Part shown: one piece after another, positions 17,688 through 24,702 of the stretch
Layout: every line of letters starts with the position of its first letter
How positions within the stretch are numbered: position 1 is the stretch's first letter
Source of the DNA: JANWVO01 sp037446555
GTDB lineage: Bacteria; Acidobacteriota; Terriglobia; Bryobacterales; Bryobacteraceae
Assembly: GCA_037446555.1 (NCBI GenBank)
Contig: JBBIIK010000006.1
Coordinates: forward strand, 32,563-96,562
Direction of reading: 5' to 3'
DNA: 64,000 bases
Made by a program: the position numbers and the translations under genes
The notes under the pieces: model-generated
What the model was told of the DNA's origin: nothing
Seen by the model: only the letters and a program-made list of their open reading frames with translations
Databases searched by the model: none

Positions 17688-18683
17688 TTATAGCCTCTCA
17701 GGCAACAGCGCCAGGGCCTTCCTCGCCATGGATGCCAGCGGCAGCCCGTCCAGGGTTTGCAGATCATGCCAGTGGCAGCCGGCAGGAGCGCGGTTCAGGC
17801 GTCCCAGCCACACCTCCACCGTGTAATCATGGCGCGTGATCGAATGCCGGAAGCTGCCCATGCGCTTCAACGGCTTCGCGGCGGGCACCTCTTCCAGCGC
17901 CGGCAGCTCCCAAAAGCCCGCCAGGCGCGCGGCGGAGTCTGCGCGCCGCTTCAACAGCAGGCTGCCGTTGTGCGTGATCACGGCGAGCCGCAGCTTCTCG
18001 CGAACCGGCTCCCGGCGCCGCCCCCGTACCGGAATCTCCCCGGCGAGCCCGCGCGCATGGGCCTGGCAGAGCTCCCGCCACGGGCACAGCAGACACTTCG
18101 GCTGCCGCGGAAGGCATAGCGTGGCGCCCAGCTCCATCAGCGCCTGATTGAAGTCGCCCGGGCGCTGCGGATCGAGCAGCGACTGCGCCAGCTCCTTCAG
18201 CCGCAGCCGCACCGCCGGCGAATCGACATCGCCTTCCTCCGCCGCATAGCGCGCCATCACCCGCGCCACGTTTCCATCCAGCACGGCGCAGGGCTCGTGA
18301 AAGCAGATCGATGCCACCGCCGCGGCCGTGTAGTCCCCGATGCCCGGCAGCCTCCGCCACTCCGCCGCCGTCTCCGGATATCTCCCCAGGGCGGCCAGCG
18401 CTTCCGAGGCGCGCTTGAGGTGGCGCGCGCGGGCGTAGTAGCCAAGCCCGGCCCAGAGAGCGAGCAGTTCTTCCTCCGGAGCCTCGGCCAGGCTTTGCGG
18501 CGTGGGGAAGCGGGCCAGAAAGCGCTCATAGTAAGGCAGCACCGCAGCGACGCGGGTCTGCTGCAACATGACTTCAGAAACGAGCACCCGCCACGGATCG
18601 TGCGTGCGCCTCCACGGCAGGTCCCGCTTCGCGGTGGCATACCATTCCAGCAGCAGACGGGCGGGGCGGCGGGCATTCCGCAT
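17688..18683 (-). CDS. mutY: A/G-specific adenine DNA glycosylase
   Basis: A 331-residue base-excision repair enzyme that removes adenine mispaired with 8-oxoguanine. The N-terminal catalytic domain has the Glu-bearing EVMLQQTRV and the helix-hairpin-helix RRLPGIGDYTAAAVASICF. The catalytic Asp lies in RPGDFNQALMELGATLC. Four [4Fe-4S] cysteines appear as C-x6-C-x2-C-x5-C in CLPRQPKCLLCPWRELC. The C-terminal MutT-like domain (~215-331) recognises 8-oxoG (LRLAVITHNGSLLLKRR, GFWELPALE). The ATG at 18683 removes a spurious N-terminal extension that reads into the divergent uvrA. The pairing with uvrA, another repair gene 52 bases away, is a sensible neighbourhood. Confidence 0.95.
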   Translation of the reverse strand: MRNARRPARLLLEWYATAKRDLPWRRTHDPWRVLVSEVMLQQTRVAAVLPYYERFLARFPTPQSLAEAPEEELLALWAGLGYYARARHLKRASEALAALGRYPETAAEWRRLPGIGDYTAAAVASICFHEPCAVLDGNVARVMARYAAEEGDVDSPAVRLRLKELAQSLLDPQRPGDFNQALMELGATLCLPRQPKCLLCPWRELCQAHARGLAGEIPVRGRRREPVREKLRLAVITHNGSLLLKRRADSAARLAGFWELPALEEVPAAKPLKRMGSFRHSITRHDYTVEVWLGRLNRAPAGCHWHDLQTLDGLPLASMARKALALLPERL

Positions 18684-18735
18684 GCGGTTGCTACAATAAT
18701 GAGGGATTCCCCCGCGCGCGAGCAAATTCCCTGCC

Positions 18736-21564
18736 ATGAAGGACCGCGTCGACTCTCTCAGCATCCGGGGTGCGCGTGTCCACAATCTGAAGGGCATCTC
18801 GCTCGACCTGCCGCACAACCGCCTCACCGTCGTCACGGGCGTCTCGGGATCGGGCAAGTCCTCGCTGGTCTTCGACACCATTTACGCCGAAGGGCAGCGG
18901 CGCTATGTGGAGAGCCTCTCGGCCTACGCGCGGCAGTTCCTCGAGCGGATGGAGAAGCCCGCCATCGACGAGATCGAAGGCATCGCGCCCCCGGTGGCCA
19001 TCCGTCAGAAGAACACCACGCGCAACCCGCGCTCCACTGTCGCCACCGCGACGGAAATCCACGACTACCTGCGGCTCCTGTTCGCGCGCGCCGGCGAAAC
19101 CTGGTGCCCGCAGTGCGGCGTCCGCGTCGAGCGCGACACCGTCGATCCGGTCGCGCAGAAGATGCTCTCGCAGCCGGAGGGCTCGCGCTGGTACGCCTTG
19201 TTCCCCGTCCGTCTGGCGCCGGGCGCCAAGCCGGATGTGCTCAAGGACCATCTGGCCGATCTCCGCCGCCGCGGCTTCACGCGGCTCTACCAGCAGGGAC
19301 GCGTCTTCGAGTTCTCCACTCCAGAATCGCTGCTTGAGATGCACTTCGGCCAGCCTTTCTTCGTTCTGGTGGACCGGCTCGTGATCCGCCCGGACCAGAA
19401 GCAGCGCATCGTGGACACGCTCGAGATCTGCTACCGCGAGGCGGGCGAGGCCATTTTCGAGCAGGCGGGCGAAAGCCAGCCCGTGCGTTTGCGCTTCTCC
19501 GAACAGTTCGCCTGCAAGCAGTGCGGGCGCGCCTTCCCCGCGCCGGAGCCGTCCCTGTTCAGCTTCAATAACCCGTGGGGCGCGTGCCCGGAGTGCCAGG
19601 GCTTCGGCCGCACCATCGACTACGACATGGATCTCGTGGTGCCCGACCCGTTGCTTTCCATCGCCGAGGGCGCCATCGAGCCGTGGACCCGCCCGCAATA
19701 CGAGTGGGTGCTCGAGGACTTCTCCGCGCGCCGCCGCCGCGACGTGCGCCTCCGCGTCCCCTACTCCGAGCTGTCTCCGCAGGAGAAAGAAATCGTCCGC
19801 GAGGAGGTGCGTGCCTTCTTTCAGGAGGTCGAGCGCAAGAAGTACAAGGTCCACGTCCGCGTCTTCCTCAGCCGCTACCGCGGCTATGCCACCTGCAGCA
19901 AATGCGCCGGCGCGCGGCTGCGAGAGGAGGCGCTGAACGTGCGCGCCGGCGGCAAGTCCATCGCCGAGGTATCCCGGATGAACATCGGCGATGCGCGGCG
20001 GTTCTTCACCGAACTACAGCTTGCGCCGGAGCAGGCTGCCGTCGCATCGCGCGTGCTCGAGGAAATCCGCCAGCGGCTCGGTTTCCTTGAAAACGTCGGG
20101 CTCGACTATCTGACGCTCGACCGCCTCGCGATGACACTCTCCGGCGGGGAGGCGCAGCGCATCCAGCTCGCCACGTGCCTCGGCTCGAGGCTCGCCGGCG
20201 CCATCTATGTGCTCGACGAGCCCTCCATCGGGCTGCATCCGCGCGACACGGCGCGGCTCATCGGCATCCTCGAAGAACTCCGGGATCTGGGCAACACCGT
20301 GCTCGTGGTGGAGCATGACGCCGACGTGATGCGGGCGGCGGATCACATTGTCGATCTGGGTCCGGGCGCGGGTGAGCTCGGCGGGGAAGTAGTCTTCCAG
20401 GGATCGCTGCGCGAAATGCTGGAAAACGGCGGCAGCCGCCGCGTGGAGACCTTGACGGCGCGTTACTTGCGTGGCGAGGCGCGCACCTCGCACAAGACGT
20501 TTCGCAAGGCGCCGCAGTCGGGGCAGTGGGTGCGGTTCCTCGGCTGCCGCGCGCACAACCTGAAGGGGATCGATGTCGAAATCCCGCTCGGGCTGATGAC
20601 CGTGGTGACAGGCGTCTCCGGCTCCGGCAAGTCCACGCTCGTGCATGACGTGATCTACCGCAGCCTGCTGGGGCGCTACCAGCGCGACCTTTCGGTGGCG
20701 CAAGAAGATTCGGAGTTTGATTCGTCACTGTCACGCCAGACCTGCCGTCGCGTGGAAGGAGCGGCGCTGGTGCGCGGGCTGGTGCTGGTGGATCAGTCGC
20801 CCATTGGGCGCACGCCGCGCTCCAACCCGGTGACCTATACCAAGGCTTTCGATCCGATCCGCGATCTGTTCGCCTCCACGCCCGAAGCGGTGAAGCGCGG
20901 CTACACTGCGGGGCGCTTTTCGTTCAATGTCAGCGGCGGGCGATGCGAAACTTGCCAGGGCGACGGTGCCGTGACGGTCGAGATGCAATTTCTCGCCGAC
21001 GTGGAGCTGGTGTGCGAGGACTGCCGCGGCACGCGCTACAAGCAGCAGATCCTCGATGTCCGCTACAAGGGGCTGAACATCCACGAAGTGCTGCAGCTCA
21101 CCGTGCGCGAGGCGCTGCAATTCTTCTCGGGCCATTCAAAGATCACTTCCCGTCTTCAGCCGCTGGCGGACGTCGGTCTGGGGTATCTGCGGCTCGGCCA
21201 GAGCGCCACCACGCTTTCCGGCGGTGAGGCGCAGCGTGTGAAGCTCGCCAGCCACTTGTCCCAAAGCGACGTTGCCGGGTGCCTGTTCTTGTTCGATGAG
21301 CCGACCACTGGTCTGCATTTTGACGACATCGCCAAACTGCTGGACGCGATGGACCGCCTGGTGCTGCGCGCGGCGAGCGTCCTGATCATCGAACACAACC
21401 TTGAGGTGATCCGCCACGCCGATTGGGTCATCGACCTCGGCCCAGAGGGCGGCGATCGCGGCGGCCGCATCGTTGCCGCCGGCGCCCCGGAGCAGATCGC
21501 CCGGTGCCCCGACTCCTGGACCGGCCGCTTCCTCCGCCCCCTCCTCGCGAAGGGGACAGCCTGA
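18736..21564 (+). CDS. uvrA: Excinuclease ABC subunit A
   Basis: A 942-residue damage-recognition ATPase of nucleotide excision repair. Two ABC-type nucleotide-binding domains are visible: Walker A GVSGSGKSSL (~35-44) and GVSGSGKSTL (~630). Signature motifs are LSGGEAQRIQLA and LSGGEAQRVKLA; Walker B is YVLDEPSIGLHPRD and FLFDEPTTGLHFDD. Zinc-binding Cys pairs occur in WCPQCGV, CKQCGR, CPECQG, CSKCAG, CETCQG and CEDCRG. The length is typical. The last codons (KGTA and stop) lie inside the left end of the RAYT element, so the natural C-terminus may have been slightly altered by insertion. No clear ribosome site precedes the ATG. Confidence 0.98.
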   Translation: MKDRVDSLSIRGARVHNLKGISLDLPHNRLTVVTGVSGSGKSSLVFDTIYAEGQRRYVESLSAYARQFLERMEKPAIDEIEGIAPPVAIRQKNTTRNPRSTVATATEIHDYLRLLFARAGETWCPQCGVRVERDTVDPVAQKMLSQPEGSRWYALFPVRLAPGAKPDVLKDHLADLRRRGFTRLYQQGRVFEFSTPESLLEMHFGQPFFVLVDRLVIRPDQKQRIVDTLEICYREAGEAIFEQAGESQPVRLRFSEQFACKQCGRAFPAPEPSLFSFNNPWGACPECQGFGRTIDYDMDLVVPDPLLSIAEGAIEPWTRPQYEWVLEDFSARRRRDVRLRVPYSELSPQEKEIVREEVRAFFQEVERKKYKVHVRVFLSRYRGYATCSKCAGARLREEALNVRAGGKSIAEVSRMNIGDARRFFTELQLAPEQAAVASRVLEEIRQRLGFLENVGLDYLTLDRLAMTLSGGEAQRIQLATCLGSRLAGAIYVLDEPSIGLHPRDTARLIGILEELRDLGNTVLVVEHDADVMRAADHIVDLGPGAGELGGEVVFQGSLREMLENGGSRRVETLTARYLRGEARTSHKTFRKAPQSGQWVRFLGCRAHNLKGIDVEIPLGLMTVVTGVSGSGKSTLVHDVIYRSLLGRYQRDLSVAQEDSEFDSSLSRQTCRRVEGAALVRGLVLVDQSPIGRTPRSNPVTYTKAFDPIRDLFASTPEAVKRGYTAGRFSFNVSGGRCETCQGDGAVTVEMQFLADVELVCEDCRGTRYKQQILDVRYKGLNIHEVLQLTVREALQFFSGHSKITSRLQPLADVGLGYLRLGQSATTLSGGEAQRVKLASHLSQSDVAGCLFLFDEPTTGLHFDDIAKLLDAMDRLVLRAASVLIIEHNLEVIRHADWVIDLGPEGGDRGGRIVAAGAPEQIARCPDSWTGRFLRPLLAKGTA

Positions 21565-21604
21565 TACGGCGAGTTCGCGTATTTTCCAAGGGGACGGAGC
21601 GCTC
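21552..21604 (+). repeat. Left inverted end of RAYT element
   Basis: A 53-base repeat that pairs with the inverted copy at 22331-22383, with a single mismatch near its middle (AGTTCGCG against AGTTGGCG). It overlaps the last four codons of uvrA. Its inner part belongs to a perfect 26-base palindrome at 21588-21613 (AAGGGGACGGAGC and its complement), which could form a 13-bp cruciform arm or an RNA hairpin and may double as a uvrA terminator. Confidence 0.9.
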
Positions 21605-21681
21605 CGTCCCCTTCGCAGTTCTCCGCCCTGCGCGCTCACTGCCGGGTTGGAATACCTCAAAATTACCGCTGCGTCGCACCC

Positions 21682-22290
21682 GTCGTCCCTTGCCACCCAA
21701 CCCAGAACGGTGCCAGCGGCAAGCGCATCTGCTTTACCGGCCCAGAACGCAGAACCTACTTGAAGATGCCCGCCTCCCGCAGGGACGAAGCCGGCGTGCG
21801 CATCCTCGCCTGGCGCCTGACTTCAAACCGCGTTCACGTCGTCGCGTTCTCCGAGGCCGAGGACTCGCCCACCGTTATGCTGCGCCGCGTCCTCGGCCGC
21901 TGCGCGTAAATGCTGAAAGCGCGTCTGGACAGGACCGCACAACCGTTCCAGACCTGCTTCTTCGGCTGATCGCTGGAGACGGCGCGCCTGTAGCGGGCGC
22001 TCGAACATGTGCAACGCAAGCCGCTGCGGGCGGGCAGGGTGGAATGGGCTGAAAATTCCCGGTGGTCGAGCACGATGGTGCGTTAGGGAAGGGGAGAGGC
22101 CGGGCTCGGATTGGCGGATGAGTGCTTTGGGCATTAGCACGCGGGCGCGGGAGCGTGGGCGAGCTGCTGATCAGGTCGGAGGAGCTGGAGGCGTTGTGGC
22201 TCCTGCGATGATGTACTCTTGCAGGGCATCCTTCTGAGGGCGAGGGCTTCCCGTCAGAGATCGAAGGGCGGTTCAGCCAGGCAGGAGGCA
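21682..22290 (+). pseudogene. REP-associated tyrosine transposase (RAYT) remnant
   Basis: Reading from 21682 in one frame gives recognisable IS200-like/Y1 transposase segments: NGASGKRICFTGPERRTYLK, RILAWRLTSNRVHVVAFSEA and SPTVMLRRVLGRC. After an in-frame TAA come MLKARLDRTAQPFQTCFFG, another stop, LETARL, a stop, then RALEHVQRK and RVEWAENSRWSS. This order matches the family pattern (HxTQRGN, NHVHLV, LNARLDRTGHLWQNRF, YVERNPVRAG, YRWSS). The HUH motif is broken (SNRVH instead of SNHVH) and the usual YAQYLN tyrosine is lost at the stop. A weaker match to the C-terminal region near 22239 lies in another frame. It is non-functional. Family comparison is from memory. Confidence 0.8.
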
Positions 22291-22330
22291 CCGGGTTAGG
22301 CCGAATCGCCCGGATTTCGCGAACCTGTCA

Positions 22331-22383
22331 GAGCGCTCCGTCCCCTTGGAAAATACGCCAACTCGCCGTATCAGGCTGTCCCC
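22331..22383 (-). repeat. Right inverted end of RAYT element
   Basis: Inverted partner of 21552-21604 (52 of 53 bases). It ends 28 bases before the ATG of the beta-lactamase-like gene, so any native promoter of that gene has probably been displaced. Unlike the left copy it is followed inward by TGACAGG rather than the second arm of the 26-base palindrome. Confidence 0.9.
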
Positions 22384-22411
22384 CTGAATGTGGGATGATG
22401 GCCGCACCAGC

Positions 22412-23326
22412 ATGCGCCGCAGATCGTTCCTTGCCGTCATTCCCGCGGCTTTCGCTTCCGAAGCCGCCGCCCTCCAGCCGGATCCGCGAGCCGAGATCGG
22501 GCGCGAAATCTCTTCCTTCGATGGAAACGTCTTCCTCTACGCCCGCAACCTCGCCACTGGCGCCGCGTTCGGCTGGCGCGAGGACGAGCGCGTGCGCACC
22601 GCCAGCACCATCAAGCTGCCCATCATGGCCGCCGTCTTCGCCCACGTTCGCGCGGGCAAGGCCCGATGGGACGAGCCAATCGAACTGCGCGAACAGGACA
22701 AGGTCTCCGGCTCCGGCATCCTCCACGAACTCTCCCCCGGCGTGCGCCTCCCCCTGAGGGATCTGGTCCGCCTCATGATCGTCGTCAGCGACAACACGGC
22801 CACCAACCTCGTCCTCGACCGCATCTCCGCCGACGCCGTCAATGCTTTTCTCGATACTCTCGGCCTGAAACAGACCCGCTCTCTGCGCAAGGTGCGCGGT
22901 GACGGCACGGACCTCAAGGCCCCTTCCGGTTGGAGCCAGGCCGGCCTTCGGGAAGAGAACCGCCGCTTCGGGCTCGGCGTCTCCACCTCGCGCGAAATGG
23001 TCGAACTGCTCGCTCTGCTCGATCAGGGCAAGGTCGTCTCCCCGGAAGACTCGCGCCAAATGCTTGCGATCCTCGAACGCCAACAATACAAGGACGGCAT
23101 CGGCCGCAAGCTCGCCGCCTACAAAGTCGCCAGCAAGAGCGGCGCGCTCGACGCCCTTCGCTCCGATGTTGGCATCGTCTCCATGCCGCACGCGAAGGTC
23201 GCGATGGCGATCACTGTGGACGGCATGAAACAGGTGGACTACACGGAAGACAACCCGGGGCTGCTACTCATCGCCCGGTTGGCGCGCCTGTTGGTCGATC
23301 TGCTAGCGCCCGCGCCACGGGCCTGA
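22412..23326 (+). CDS. Class A beta-lactamase-like serine hydrolase
   Basis: A 304-residue exported protein of the serine beta-lactamase/DD-peptidase superfamily. After a leader (RRRSFLAVIPAAFASEAAA, possibly Tat-like) it shows the active-site S-x-x-K in TASTIKLP, SDN in VVSDNTATN and KSG in ASKSGAL, in the order and spacing of class A beta-lactamases. The Glu166 omega-loop motif ExxLN is not evident by eye, so it may be a hydrolase of another ester or amide rather than an antibiotic-resistance enzyme. The start at 22412 is the third ATG-type candidate and gives the best leader. The RAYT element ends 28 bases upstream, so transcription may depend on element-borne sequence. Confidence 0.8.
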   Translation: MRRRSFLAVIPAAFASEAAALQPDPRAEIGREISSFDGNVFLYARNLATGAAFGWREDERVRTASTIKLPIMAAVFAHVRAGKARWDEPIELREQDKVSGSGILHELSPGVRLPLRDLVRLMIVVSDNTATNLVLDRISADAVNAFLDTLGLKQTRSLRKVRGDGTDLKAPSGWSQAGLREENRRFGLGVSTSREMVELLALLDQGKVVSPEDSRQMLAILERQQYKDGIGRKLAAYKVASKSGALDALRSDVGIVSMPHAKVAMAITVDGMKQVDYTEDNPGLLLIARLARLLVDLLAPAPRA

Positions 23327-23340
23327 AAACGATTCAGCTC

Positions 23341-23823
23341 CTATTTGTCTTTGGCGACCGCCGCATAGCGCGCGCCCGTCGCGCGAACATAATCCGCCGG
23401 GCTCAAAAGCACCTGCACGCCCCTCGCGCCTGCCGACACCGAAATGCGGTCATATAGCTGCGCGAACTCGTCCAGAAATACCGGATACTCCTTCCGGCAG
23501 GCGAGCGCCGTCACCCCGCCCCGCACGTAGCCCGTCAGCGGCTGCACTTCCCTCAGCGGCACGACGTCCGCCCGCCGGTCGCCCAGGGCGCGCGCCAGCG
23601 CCTTCAGGTCCAGCTCCGCATTGCCGGGGATCACCGCCAGGCACACGCCCGACCGCTCGCCCCGCGCCACCAGCGTCTTGAACGTCTGTTCCACTGGAAA
23701 GCCGATCTTGCGCGCCACCGTTTCCGCGGATAGATCGTCCGGGTCCACCTCGTATGTGCGAACCTCGTACTCGATGCCCAGGCTGTCCAGCAGCCGCATG
23801 GCGTTGGTCTTGGGCGCGGACAT
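23341..23823 (-). CDS. YbaK/ProX-type aminoacyl-tRNA deacylase
   Basis: A 160-residue protein of the YbaK/EbsC family, which hydrolyses mis-charged tRNA such as Cys-tRNA(Pro) or Ala-tRNA(Pro). Key segments are EQTFKTLVARGERSGVCLAV (with the conserved Lys of the FKTLV motif), VIPGNAELDLKALARALG and GYVRGGVTAL, which corresponds to the family's GY-x-x-G-G-x-x-P region. The Pro of that motif is replaced by Ala here. The length is normal for the family. It starts 21 bases from the divergent nucleotidyltransferase gene, leaving very little promoter space, and converges on the beta-lactamase-like gene. Confidence 0.88.
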   Translation of the reverse strand: MSAPKTNAMRLLDSLGIEYEVRTYEVDPDDLSAETVARKIGFPVEQTFKTLVARGERSGVCLAVIPGNAELDLKALARALGDRRADVVPLREVQPLTGYVRGGVTALACRKEYPVFLDEFAQLYDRISVSAGARGVQVLLSPADYVRATGARYAAVAKDK

Positions 23824-23844
23824 CGATTCGATGGTACACAAGGA

Positions 23845-24702
23845 ATGATGCGGGTCAAAAAGTGCGTCCTCACCGCCGCTGCCCCCTCCCAGCGGCGGCT
23901 GCCCCTGCAAATGCTCATCGACCGCGACGGCGTCGAGCGCAGCGTTCTCGCCATCCTGCTCGAGGAAGCCGCCCGGGCCGGCATGGAAGAGATCGGCGTC
24001 GTCGTCTGCCCCGGCGATGAGGCAACCTACGCCGCCGCCGCCGGCGAGCACGCCGCGCGCGTCCGCTTCATCGAACAGCCCGAACCGCGCGGCTACGCCC
24101 ACGCGCTCGCCTGCGCGCGCTCCTTCACTGGCTCGGAGCCATTCCTCCACATGGTGGGCGACCACCTCTTCGTGAGCCGCGACGGCTCCGGCTGCGCCGC
24201 GCGCCTCGTCGCCGCTGCCGAACAGGAGGATTGCTCGATTTCCGCCGTACAGCCCACCCGCGAAGGCCAGCTCACGCAATTCGGCGCCGTGGGCGGCCAG
24301 CCCGTGCCCGGCAAGCCGGGCTTGTACCGCATCGACGCCGTGCTCGAAAAGCCCACCCCCACCGAGGCCGAACAAAAAATCTTCGTCCCAGGGCTGCGGG
24401 CCGGCCACTATCTCTGCTTCTTCGGGTTGCACGTCTTCACGCCGGCAGTCATGGCTCTGGTAGAGGGCTTGCTCGCCCGGGAATCCGGCCCGTGCACGGT
24501 TTCCGCCGCGCTCGACGAACTGGCCCGCGCGGAGCGCTACCTTGCCCTCGAGATGCAGGACCGCCGTCATGACCTCGGCGCGCCCTACGGCCTCCTGCAC
24601 GCGCAACTGGCGCTCGCCCTCGCCGGCAAGGACCGCGCCGAGATCCTCGCCTCTCTCGTCGAACTGCTGGCGCTTCAGTCCGCCGGCGGAGGGCGCGCAT
24701 GA
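23845..24702 (+). CDS. GalU-like nucleotidyltransferase with degenerate G-loop
   Basis: 285 residues similar along their length to UTP-glucose-1-phosphate uridylyltransferases: VRFIEQPEPRGYAHALACA, HMVGDHLFV, VLEKPTP and a terminal RRHDLGAPYGLLHAQLALAL. The N-terminal nucleotide loop, normally G-x-G-T-R-x-L-P, reads AAPSQRRLPLQ. The glycines and Thr are missing, while the Arg-Leu-Pro end is kept. It could therefore bind without the usual catalysis, or use a different activated sugar. Its stop overlaps the ATG of the kinase/UDPGP fusion (ATGA at 24699), which implies translational coupling and a shared pathway. An AAGGA precedes the start. Which sugar is activated is unknown. Confidence 0.75.
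   Translation: MMRVKKCVLTAAAPSQRRLPLQMLIDRDGVERSVLAILLEEAARAGMEEIGVVVCPGDEATYAAAAGEHAARVRFIEQPEPRGYAHALACARSFTGSEPFLHMVGDHLFVSRDGSGCAARLVAAAEQEDCSISAVQPTREGQLTQFGAVGGQPVPGKPGLYRIDAVLEKPTPTEAEQKIFVPGLRAGHYLCFFGLHVFTPAVMALVEGLLARESGPCTVSAALDELARAERYLALEMQDRRHDLGAPYGLLHAQLALALAGKDRAEILASLVELLALQSAGGGRA

Larger units (their letters stand above)
21552..22383. mobile_element. Decayed RAYT-type element with 53-bp inverted ends
   Basis: An ~830-bp insertion between uvrA and the beta-lactamase-like gene. Its ends (21552-21604 and 22331-22383) are inverted copies differing at one base, each beginning GGGGACAGCCTGATACGG when read inward. The interior carries the remains of an IS200-like/REP-associated tyrosine transposase on the plus strand. 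No target-site duplication is evident. RAYTs normally mobilise or maintain palindromic REP sequences; a perfect 26-base palindrome lies at the left end, in keeping with that. The element is clearly dead because the transposase has stops and frame changes. This segment accounts for the whole 850-base stretch without a gene after uvrA. Confidence 0.8.

Noticed and set aside
22412..23326. Antibiotic-resistance beta-lactamase call
   Set aside because: S-x-x-K, SDN and KSG are present but the class A Glu166 loop is not evident, so resistance is not claimed.
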